Of a stretch of 64,000 nucleotides of DNA, positions 9,983 to 18,183 are shown piece by piece. Position numbers and translations under genes: made by a program. A model generated the notes under the pieces. The model was not told the origin of the DNA. It saw only the letters and a program-made list of their open reading frames with translations, and ran no database searches. Origin of the DNA: Heterohyrax brucei (lineage: Eukaryota > Chordata > Mammalia > Hyracoidea > Procaviidae); NCBI GenBank assembly GCA_028571685.1, contig CM053143.1, positions 151,336,329 to 151,400,328 of the forward strand. Reading direction: 5' to 3'. How positions within the stretch are numbered: position 1 is the first letter of the stretch; the number at the start of each line of letters is the position of its first letter.

Positions 9983-10118
9983 AGAATCTGTGAGTATCCT
10001 GTTCTCCATCAGCCCCTTCCCCAGTCATTTTAGCATCCATTAATGATCCTTGGGATACCTTGGTGGTATAGTTGTTAAGTGTATAGCTGCTGACCAAAAG
10101 GTTGGCAGTTAGAATATG
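9983..10118 (+). repeat. Right arm (source) of the inverted duplication
   Basis: Native position: the old L1 reads through 9983-10049 and the 5' end of the full AfroSINE starts at about 10050. The spacer between arms is 238 bases (9745-9982). The boundary at 10118 falls inside the SINE with no relation to its structure, which argues against retrotransposition as the origin of the copy. Confidence 0.93.
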
Positions 10119-10216
10119 CCAGACATGCCTTGGAAACTCTGTGGGGCATTTCTACTCTGTCCTATAAGGTCACTATAAGTCAGAATCAGCTCGACAGCAA
10201 TGGGTTTGGTTTGGTT
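10050..10216 (+). mobile_element. AfroSINE, sense, full length
   Basis: Begins GGGATACCTTGGTGGTATAG and ends CGACAGCAATGGGTTTGG. Its first about 69 bases lie in the right arm of the inverted duplication. Confidence 0.9.
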
Positions 10217-10640
10217 CCAGTGACCCTTGACTTGAGTCAGTTATTGTGTTGGTGGTTGCGTAGTGATATTTTCTTTGTTGGCTATTCCTTGGGCTGTTAA
10301 CTGACACTCTTATAAAGAAGAGTTTCTCCGTATCCTCTTATCCTTGAATGTCAGTTACTGTGGGTTCGCGGTTCCTTTTTTGTATTACATCACTATCATT
10401 CCTTTTGCTGTTCAGAATGTCCTAAATTTGGCTAGGGGGAGCCTTTTCAAGACAGCTTCTGTGTCCTTTTGTCATGTTGCATTAATATTTGAGCATTTCC
10501 TTGTTTCCTGGCATGGTTAGATATTCTAGACTTACCTTGTACTTTCCTTGGCACAGACATGGAACCAACCATTTGTCCAGTGAGCTAAGGTCTTCAGAAA
10601 TGTAGATTTGGGTGTTTAGACAGTTCTTTAAAAATGTGTG

Positions 10641-11010
10641 TAATCCAGAGAACGTTAAACTTACTAATCATTTTTTAAGCTCCCTTTTTCCCATGGCACC
10701 CTTTGCCAAAACTTGTATAATGGTGGCATTAGGAGTTTCGATGTTGGAAGGAAAGGGCAGATAAGACATGAATGCCGTTCCAAATGCATGTCTCTGGCCT
10801 TTGGACTGGAGGTGGCACAGGGATGCAAAAAGGCAAGTGGGTTGGTACCAAAGACAAATTTAGATTACAGTGAGATTCTGCCCAGGTAGTGACTAGCGAG
10901 CCTGAGAAAATAATTTCTGCTTTTTCTCCCAGGTGGCCTCTGAGCACTGGCTTCCTTTCTTTATATCCAGTGATGGTAAGAGAGTGTGTTCATTCTAGCT
11001 ATACAAATGA
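10641..11010. other. Unique sequence
   Basis: No repeat recognised. A 72-codon antisense frame at 10729-10947 has no supporting signals. Confidence 0.4.
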
Positions 11011-11470
11011 GGTCTGACAATTAAGTCTGCAAACGTAATTGTTCTAAAGTGCTGCACACTTCATTGCTGAATATCACTACAGTCATCTTTTTTTTAATTG
11101 CGATTGAATGAAAATGTACATTCCCATGTAAATTTGCATGCTTACCTCTATACAGCTCCCACTGCTCTCCCTGCCCAGTGACAGCACACCCTTCTGCTCT
11201 GCTCCATACATGTCCTATCCTCCCAACAGTCTCCTATCCTCTCCTTACCACCCACTCCCCTTCCTCCAGCAAGAGGTCAGCAGGATGACATCCTACAGAT
11301 GCATGGAACCATAAAATTCCCACAAGATACAGTCACTACCACAAGATATGGTCACTCACTACAGTCAACTTCAAAGTATTCCTCTTGGGAAGCTATGCAC
11401 AGATGCCAGTGCCTAGTCCACCCTTCAAAGCAGTTTTGGAACTCTTTCTGGTATGGCCATTGTGCATGCT
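11011..11470 (-). mobile_element. Mariner 3' end, antisense, split by an L1 3'UTR
   Basis: Starts with a mariner-type terminal sequence, GGTCTGACAATTAAGTC, followed by antisense transposase C-terminal coding text (AAGCTATGCACAGATGCCAG, CCACCCTTCAAAGCAGTTTT). The part 11011-11095 is separated from 11368-11470 by the L1 fragment. It pairs with an oppositely oriented mariner end at 11528-11844. No functional transposase remains. Confidence 0.72.
11096..11356 (-). mobile_element. L1 3'UTR fragment with an 11-bp TSD
   Basis: A 261-bp fragment that begins in TCTTTTTTTTAATTGCGATTG, the antisense L1 tail. It is flanked by perfect direct repeats CACTACAGTCA at 11085-11095 and 11357-11367, and the mariner is colinear across it. 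Endonuclease-primed insertion is therefore well supported. It is the same 3'UTR lineage as the L1 at 18.2 kb. Confidence 0.88.
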
Positions 11471-11527
11471 TGCATGGTGGCAAGTTTGCGAACCTGAGTC
11501 TGTAGTTGTCTTTGAGGGAGCTTTTAG

Positions 11528-11844
11528 TCAGTAAAAAAAATAACTGTTGGGAGCACCCTCCCTACTCACCTGACTTGGGCCCAGTGACTTTTTTTCTTTA
11601 CCCAAAGATAAAGGAAATATTGAAGACATTTTGATGACATTCAGGACATCAAGTTTAATGAGATGACAACTCTGATAGCCATTCCAGAAGAAGAGTTCCA
11701 AAATTGCCTTGAAGGGTAGACTAGGTGCTGGCGTTGGTGTGTCGCTTCCCAAGGGGTGTACCTCAAAGAGGACCGTAGCGATAGTCAGCAGTGAGGTATG
11801 TAGCACTTTTTCTAGGATGGATTCTCAAACTTAATTGGCAGTCC
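11528..11844 (+). mobile_element. Mariner 3' end, sense orientation
   Basis: Encodes a frame-broken mariner transposase C-terminus (SPDLGPSDFF-like text from about 11560), then AGTTCCAAAATTGCCTTGAAGG and a terminal repeat ending near CTTAATTGGCAGTCC. Its last about 165 bases are the diverged reverse complement of the left mariner piece, so the two form a fold-back pair. Confidence 0.7.
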
Positions 11845-12557
11845 ATGTATGCTAATTTTAAAGTAATTTAAGAAATAACAGTATACCAAGAGTTCCTTAG
11901 TACTCTGTATTTTCTGAGTCATTGTGAAGTATATAGAGGGTAGTATATTTCAACAATGTCTCCTTTTAAAAATTAAAATTCATAGTTTCAGTTTGAAGAC
12001 CTATACTTGAATATAGGATCTAAATTTATTGCTGACTGTGGTATTTCATTGTTATTTATTAAAGATGCACATGTGTAGCATTTTAGGCAGTGATTCATGT
12101 GAGACACGGAAGCCAAGAATTTCAAAATCATTTTCCAGAGTAGTCAGAATATTTTGATAATATATCATGGTAGAGTCTCTGAGGGGAATCTTGGACTCCA
12201 ACTGCCTGATTTTTCTGGAACTCAGTGTCTCCTCTGTGATCTCTTAGTACATCCAAAAGCCTGCGTAAAATGTTCATCTTGCTTTTTATTGTTCTTGAAA
12301 ATGAAGCGCAACGTGAAGCCGGTAGCTTTTGTGTTTCTGTTAGGCAGTCTATAAAAGCTGGAAAATACAAAAGCAAAGTGGAAGCAGAAGGGTTTTGTTT
12401 TTGTTTGTTTGTTTTGGTCTAAGTCAGCATTTTTGGAAGTTAGAAGCAAAACAAAACGGAAAACACAGATCACTACGTCTGTACTTTGTACAACAAGGAT
12501 TATGGTCATTATTCAGATATGTGCACTGAATGTTACAAGTATTTTATAATTTAGAGG
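11845..12557. other. Unique sequence
   Basis: AT-rich, with no repeat recognised. Overlapping frames of 66-95 codons on both strands at 12128-12509 mostly reflect low stop density; I found no paired splice sites around them. Confidence 0.4.
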
Positions 12558-12569
12558 ACACACACACAC

Positions 12570-12612
<43 letters not shown>
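12558..12612. repeat. (CA)n microsatellite
   Basis: About 27 CA units with one CG interruption (CACGCACA). Probably length-variable. Confidence 0.97.
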
Positions 12613-12613
<1 letters not shown>

Positions 12614-13269
12614 CCAGTAACTTTTAATTCTCAGCAGTCTTGAGAATGGGGAGTTGTATACAGGTAATTGTCTGGCAGCAAGTAGCTACTGGATATGCTG
12701 TATGCTGGGAGGGGTATTCTGAAAATGGAAAGTAGCACATAATTCGAATGTGTTGCTTTTAGATAGCTGAGCACAGGTGAGTGAATTCAGTCATGTGGCA
12801 GCCCAGTTGTCCCTACTTGGCCTTTGATTCCTGAGGACTTCCAACATTCAATTCTTAAGCTGTGTCAGTGTATGGAATTAAAAACTAAGTGCTTTTGTCT
12901 TAGCCAAATAGGTTACTTCCAAAGTCCAGTTTTGTTGTTGGGAAAATCGTAGTATAGCCAAGTTCTTTTAATAGTAAAAAAGATCAGTTTCTCTCTTTGT
13001 GTTTTCTGTTTAAGACTCTCAAATCAGAAGCCTTTCTCCACGCTTAAATCCATCCTTCCTTGTGTGTGTTTAATCATGATCTTGTCTGAAGGATCTTTGT
13101 TCAGAACACATATTCATTATTCGAAACAAGATTTGTTTCAAATATTCAGACAGCTAGGATAAAATTAAAACCCTTTTTATCTGGATTTTGCTGTATCCAT
13201 AACTGTTTTAAGTAGTAAGAACTTTGGCCTCTGTAATGAGTTTATGGAGCCCTGTGGCATCATGGTGAA
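12613..13269. other. Unique sequence
   Basis: No recognised repeat or gene before the RTE copy begins at about 13270. Confidence 0.4.
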
Positions 13270-14096
13270 GAGGTTCTGAATGTGGAAATTATCAAATAAT
13301 ATCATTAATATTACAAAAAAACTCCAAAACTGTTGCTGTTGAGTTGGTTCTGACTTATAGCATAGGATGGAGTAGAACACCTCACAGAGTTTGCAAGGAG
13401 TGTCTGGTGAATTTGAACTGTGATGTAGCACTTAACCACTATACCATCAGGGTTTCCATTAATATCACATGCAAGAAAAATCTTGCTGAAGATCATTCAA
13501 AATTGGCTGCAGCAGTACATCAACAAACAAGGTACCACCAGAAATTCAAGCTGGATTCAGAAAAGGATGTGGAACCAAGGAGATCTATCATTGCTACTGT
13601 CAGATGGATCTTGACTGAAAGCACAAATAACAGAAAGATGCTTACCTGTGTTTTATTGACTAGCAAAGGCATTCAACTGTGTGAATCATAACAAATTATG
13701 GATCACATTGCAAAGAATGGGAATTCCAGAACACTGATTGTGCTCATGAAGAACCTATACATAGACCTAGAAAGAGGTGATTGCCACAGAAGAAGGGAAT
13801 ACTTGATGGTTTAAAGTTGAGAAAGGTATATAAGTGTACAGCACCTTAGAGTAAGATTTTGTCTTTCTTGCTGGGCCATGTTATCAGGAAGGACCAGTTC
13901 CTGGAGAACGATATCATGCTAGGTAAGATAGAGGGTCAGCAGAAAAGAGGAAGACCCTCGATAAAATGGATTGTCACAGTGGCTGCAATGATGAGCTCAA
14001 ACGTAGCAGTGGTTATGAGGATGGCACAAGACCTAACTTTTATTCTGTTGTGCAGAGGGTCCCTATGACGTGATGGCACCTAATACCAGCAACATA
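13270..14096 (+). mobile_element. RTE LINE copy, sense, internally deleted
   Basis: Starts within the reverse-transcriptase region (AATGTGGAAATTATCAAAT), continues after a nested SINE with CATGCAAGAAAAATCTTGC and the tract around TTTTATTGACTAGCAAAGGC, then jumps at about 13858 to the C-terminal part (GGAAGACCCTCGATAAAATG). It ends at about 14096 in GGCACCTAATACCAGCAAC. The deletion removes the catalytic YADD region and much of the middle, so it is dead. Comparison with 42887-44195 shows the order. Confidence 0.88.
13314..13456 (-). mobile_element. AfroSINE nested in RTE, with TSD
   Basis: Antisense copy inserted in the RTE. Flanking direct repeats CATTAATATTA (13303-13313) and CATTAATATCA (13457-13467) match at 10 of 11 bases. 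It has lost a few bases at the B-box region. Confidence 0.88.
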
Positions 14097-14162
14097 GTGA
14101 GCAGCTATTTGAGTGTTAGTGTTGTTCTTTCTAGCTTTTAATTTTTTCCTTGGTATAAAATA

Positions 14163-14358
14163 CCAAACCTGTTGCCGTCCAGTTGATTCCAACTCATAGT
14201 GACCCTGTAAAATAGGGTAGAACTGCCCCATAGGGTTTCCAAGGTTGGCAGTCTTTATGGGAGCACACTGCCAATTCTTTCTCCCACAGAGTACCTCGTG
14301 GGTTTGAACCAGTGACCTTTTTGTTAGCAGCAGAGCGTTTCACCACTGCATCGCCAGT
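14163..14358 (-). mobile_element. AfroSINE, subtype with extended middle, antisense
   Basis: Carries an extra middle block (CAGTCTTTATGGGAGCACAC and TTTCTCCCACAGAGTA) that differs from the block at 5.1 kb. The same block occurs in sense at 15.9 and 28.2 kb. Confidence 0.82.
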
Positions 14359-15159
14359 ATTTGTTTTCTAGGTACATACTTTTAAACAAATTGAGGACCA
14401 TGCTGAGCCCACTGTTTAACTCCATGCTTTCCCAATTAAGACTATTTAACTCGATGACAATGGGTTTGGGTTTTCTCTGGTTTAAGAATATTTTCCTACT
14501 ACTTTTAAGTGTTTTGTAGAGTTGTAAGACATTGCTTTTAAGGTATTTGTGTTTTTAATATTGTTTATAATGATATTATAAGAGAAAACGATGTCTACAT
14601 ATCTTGGGCTTTTTTTAAGGATAAATTCAGTCTATTTTTAATTTGTGATTTTAACATACAAAAATTAATTCAGTTTAATTTATTTATAGTAACTACACTT
14701 AAACATCTTGTCTGTTGTCTTTCTGATGCCATCATCTTAGTCTGTAAAGAATGTCGCAGTAACACCTCACTTACCCAACTCCATTATAGGTTTCTTATAA
14801 ATAATTTTTTTAACGTAGCTGAAACTGTCTTTTAATTGCCCATACTTGCGATTTGTAAACATTATGAATGAAAATACTCCTAAAATTGTGTATGTTGCTT
14901 TTCTGTTAATCATAAAGAAAAATAAGGAAATCACAATTACAACCTTTCTGAATAAACCACAAGCATCATTATAGACACTAATACTTACTGTAGAGTCAGT
15001 TCTGCTAGAATACACTGTATGTGGTCCTGAAAATTACCAGGTGGTGCAAAATCATGCAGCAAGAACTGCAGGACTTATGGAAAAATGGGGTCAGTGACAT
15101 AGAGCTCAGAAACTTCACCAGTGACTCTTTTAAAAAAAAATGCCAAGGAGGGGGGGAAG
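14359..15159. other. Mostly unique sequence
   Basis: AT-rich. About 15010-15159 may belong with the unidentified segment after the next SINE. No gene seen. Confidence 0.35.
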
Positions 15160-15337
15160 TAAAACAAATCCATTGCTGTTGTGTTAATTCGCACACAGCA
15201 ACCCTGTGGGACTCCCAGTGATCCTATAGGACAGAGTAGGATTGCCCCATAGAGTTTCCGAGGAGCCTCTAGTAGGTTTAGACTTCTTACCTTTTGATTA
15301 GCAGCCATATGATTAACCACTGTACTGTCAGGCCTCT
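15160..15337 (-). mobile_element. AfroSINE, antisense
   Basis: Full-length antisense copy with a small internal duplication around CAACCCTGTGGGACTCCCAG, and A-rich tail sequence at the left. Confidence 0.8.
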
Positions 15338-15874
15338 GAAAAAAACAGAACTGCTTAAAAAAATGGCAGCAGAAATTTGCACATATTTAATGATTAAGAA
15401 TGTATCAGTAGTACAGTAAATATGGCACTTGACCTTGTGAAAGACCTGAAGTTTGCTTGTGCACTAGAACCTGTGGCTCGAGAGGTATTATGAAGTTGTG
15501 GGAGAAGGGTTACCTGGAGTCAGAAAATTGGGAGACTAGATGTGGATGGGTGTGGCTCATAAAACATGGTGAAAACAGGTAGCTGGTAGAGATTTGGGTA
15601 GAGGGGTCGTATACTTTCTCTGTATCCTTCTGCAGGTGTGTTCAGCTGTGTACTGTTTTCAGCAGTCACCTGGCGTTTCTTACAATGAAGTCTGGCATAA
15701 GCAAACATGAAATTTGAATTTATATTCAGTCTTGAAGCAAATGCAAGTCTTTTGGCAGCACTGAGTGTTGTTTTGAGGTGCTGTTGATTCTGATTTAGTA
15801 ACCGAGTGTGGCGTAGTAGCACCGCACCGTAATGTTTTCTAGGCTGTGACCTTTATAGGAAAGGGTCTTGGTCT
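15338..15874. other. Unidentified sequence with a 100-codon antisense frame
   Basis: No repeat recognised with confidence. On the minus strand 15520-15822 reads 100 codons without a stop and includes KTTLSAAKRLAFASRLNINS-like sequence rich in lysine and arginine. I know of no family that fits. It could be an old transposon or retrocopy, or chance. Confidence 0.3.
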
Positions 15875-16062
15875 CATGTAATTAAGCACTAATTGGTTAA
15901 TTGAATGGTAAGTTGTTTGAACCCACTAGCTGCTATATGAAACAAATATGTGGCAGTCTTCTTTCTTTGAAGATTACAGCCTTGGAAACTCTGTGGGGTG
16001 ATTCTGCTCTACCACATTGAATTACTGTAAGTTGGAATCGACTCAACAGCAGTGGGTTTCTT
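15875..16062 (+). mobile_element. AfroSINE, extended subtype, sense
   Basis: Diverged head, then TATGTGGCAGTCTTCTTTC and GATTACAGCCTTGGAAAC, ending in CGACTCAACAGCAGTGGG. Its partner at 16108-16190 lies in the opposite orientation about 45 bases away. Confidence 0.8.
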
Positions 16063-16107
16063 CTTTTATTTTTTTTAAGTCTTTACAGAAACAGGTATCC
16101 AGAATTT

Positions 16108-16190
16108 TGTCCTATGGAGCCATTGGGTGGATTTGAACTGCCAGCCTTTTGTTTAGCAGCAGACTGCTTAAATGTTGTCCTTTCAGTACT
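16108..16190 (-). mobile_element. AfroSINE head fragment, antisense
   Basis: Only the tRNA-like half is clear (GGATTTGAACTGCCAGCC, TTTAGCAGCAGACTGCTTA). Confidence 0.7.
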
Positions 16191-16584
16191 GTGTAATAAT
16201 GGTGGTGCCCTGCAGTGTGAGGGGTAACTGAGATGTGACAGTCTGCTTGTCCCTATCTGAAGAACATTTAATACATGTAAAAGCATTTAGAGGAGATTCT
16301 GGAATAGAGTGTTCCAGAAGCATTGGCAATAACAAAAATAATAAATGATGTTTATTGGTGTTTATGGGTTCTGTCTGCTATTTTAATTATCAGTGCTTGT
16401 AACAGCACTTCCTGCCTCCTTCTCACTGATTTTTCATGTTCTTGTGGCTTGTAAATGAGTTCAGCAAGCTCCTTGGACTCACATCTAGAGTGAGACCTAG
16501 AATGAGAGCTGGAAGGTGGCCTGGATTACCTGTGGCATCTATGTTGTGCTGTTTCATCAGTGAGTTATTGGTCATCCATTTGCA
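16191..16584. other. Unique sequence
   Basis: No recognised repeat or gene. A 103-codon frame at 16436-16747 runs into the Gly-head SINE and so is not a gene on its own. Confidence 0.4.
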
Positions 16585-16918
16585 CAGGCTATCAGTGGTT
16601 CCAGGTAGAATTCTCACCTTCCACACTGGAGAACCAGGTTTGATTCCTGGACAGTGTACCTCATGTGCAGCTGTCACACAAGCTATCACTGGAGGTTTGT
16701 TTGTTGCTGTGATGCTAAACAGGTTTCAGTGGACTAATACAGACTAGGAAGAAAGGCTTGGAGATTGGCTTTGGAAAATAAGCCAAGGACAACCCTATGG
16801 ATCGTAGTGGTCTGAACCAATCAAGCGGGTGGCGCAGGACTGAACTGCGTTTTGTTCCATTGTGCAGGGGGCCTGCACAAGTCGCGTGCTGACACGTGGC
16901 AGCTAACAACAACAGCAC
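16585..16918 (+). mobile_element. SINE with a tRNA-Gly-like head, RTE-type 3' end
   Basis: The head resembles tRNA-Gly, with GGTAGAATTCTCACCTTCCA as A-box to anticodon-arm sequence and AGGTTTGATTCCTGG as B box. The body includes GGTTTCAGTGGACTAATACA and AGGAAGAAAGGC. The 3' end, GGCAGCTAACAACAACAGC, matches the RTE LINE terminus. It is about 330 bases. A second sense copy is at 26.6 kb and an antisense one at 52.6 kb. The head is too diverged to fold as a working tRNA. Confidence 0.85.
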
Positions 16919-17468
16919 CGTGCATTTGCGGCGTTACAGGGAAGAAGGAATTTGTCTTCCGATTCCCGCCTGCAAAAGTAGTCTGCTTGTATTAATACAT
17001 GTGGGAAGTGTGTATAAGTTGTTGATAATTTTCTGTATGTTGTCATTTGTGTCTATTTACAACCGCTTCTGTGTTGGTGAGATGAGCTCATCTTTGGAAG
17101 GTGGGGCTAGCAAGAGCGATTTTAGCAGACCTTTCCTCCAGAGTCACAGTATAATTAGAAATCCAGATCCTCCTTCAGTTCCTCTTTATGACTCCCTGGG
17201 AAAGACATTTGGAACGCACACGGGTGCTGAAGAAGCCTTGCTAGTTCCTGCTTTAGGAACTTTAGTAAGATCAAAATGCCGTCTAGATTTAGGAAGCTTT
17301 GTTGGTGTATTATGAAAGGAAAATAACCTACATAGCTAATAATTGAGGTATTCCAATGAAATCGTTATTTTAATTAGGGAGAGATACTTTGAATAGCAAT
17401 GGGCTGTTTTGGTTTTTAATTACTCTTCTGACTTTGAATTTAAAAATTTTTCTCCACACAATTTCTAG
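16919..17468. other. Unique sequence upstream of a candidate exon
   Basis: The 139-codon frame at 16896-17315 begins inside the tail of the SINE, so its start is borrowed from a repeat. The remainder shows no domain that I know. Confidence 0.35.
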
Positions 17469-17579
17469 GTGTCTTTGGACTGGCTGTCTGAGCTCCTTGG
17501 ATGACTGCTATTAATTAATAAACATTGTGGGGAAAAGGAAGCTTGCCTTTTGAGCTTTGTACCAAAGACCCGAGAAAAA
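17469..17579 (+). other. Candidate untranslated exon
   Basis: A 111-base segment is bounded by a plausible acceptor (TTTTTCTCCACACAATTTCTAG at its left, 17447-17468) and a donor-like GAAAAA|GTAAGTAA at its right (GT at 17580-17581). All three forward frames contain a stop, so if it is an exon it is untranslated, for instance in a 5'UTR, with a short upstream frame ATGACTGCTATTAATTAA inside. An AATAAA occurs within it. No repeat is visible. The host gene cannot be named from this sequence, and chance pairing of splice signals is possible. Confidence 0.35.
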
Positions 17580-18183
17580 GTAAGTAATTTTCTGACTTAC
17601 TGTTTAAAAATTTTGCTGTATTTCTGTCAGAAAGTTAACAGTGGAGTTGTGGCTTTTCTACTTTATTTCTGGCTTAGTACATTCTGTATGCTGTTATGGA
17701 CTTAAAACTCAGGAGACTTCTTAAAAACCTTCTGAGTAATTAGGATGGCCTTCTACATTCTGCCATTTCTCTGGTGTTTCGTAAACTAGTCTTCCAGATT
17801 TTGACAAACATTTGTCAGATTTGAAGTTGATGAAATAAAGTTTAAAGATAAAGCAATATGATGTGGTGTGACAGAAAAGTCCAGTTTTCTGTTCTTCAGG
17901 TGTTTTAGACTTTTGGATATTTTGAATAGGCTCTTTGGTTATGAAGTTTTAAAGTAGGAGTGAAATACACTTGATTTTTGATTGTTTGGAAAGAAAAACA
18001 GGATACAGAATTGCTTGTTGAATAAATTCCTCATTTAGTTTGGTCTTGGAAGAATTGATGCATCACTCAGCTTTTATTGTTTTATGCTCTTTTTTTGAGA
18101 TAATCTAAAACATTCTAGATGAAACAGCTGTATGAATGCTTTTGCTACCTCTTAGAAGAAACTGATATGAAAATGCTTTCAAT
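17580..18183. other. Unique sequence
   Basis: AT-rich (many TTTT runs) with no repeat recognised. It would be intronic if the preceding exon is real. Confidence 0.4.

Larger units (their letters stand above)
9280..10640. mobile_element. Ancient L1M-like sequence carrying later insertions
   Basis: Several segments follow in the order I remember from an old L1 untranslated region: TTTGAGTTTATTATAGACAG, CTCCAGGTATTCCAATAATG, TGTCTGATTGTTTTGTAG, GGTTAAGATGGCTTGCCAG and TTTTAGCATCCATTAATGAT. This colinearity shows which material is native. The block 9609-9744 breaks it, whereas 9983-10049 fits it, and the AfroSINE at 10050-10216 interrupts it again. Outer limits are approximate. Confidence 0.5.

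Noticed and set aside
13344-13691. 115-codon open frame as a gene
   Set aside because: It joins an antisense AfroSINE to a decayed RTE fragment.
16588-16665. A functional tRNA-Gly gene
   Set aside because: The A- and B-box text is tRNA-like, but it lacks proper stem pairing and continues into a SINE body with an RTE-type 3' end.
16896-17315. 139-codon open frame on the plus strand as a gene
   Set aside because: Its ATG and first codons lie in the CAAC-rich tail of the Gly-head SINE, and nothing after it matches a domain that I know.
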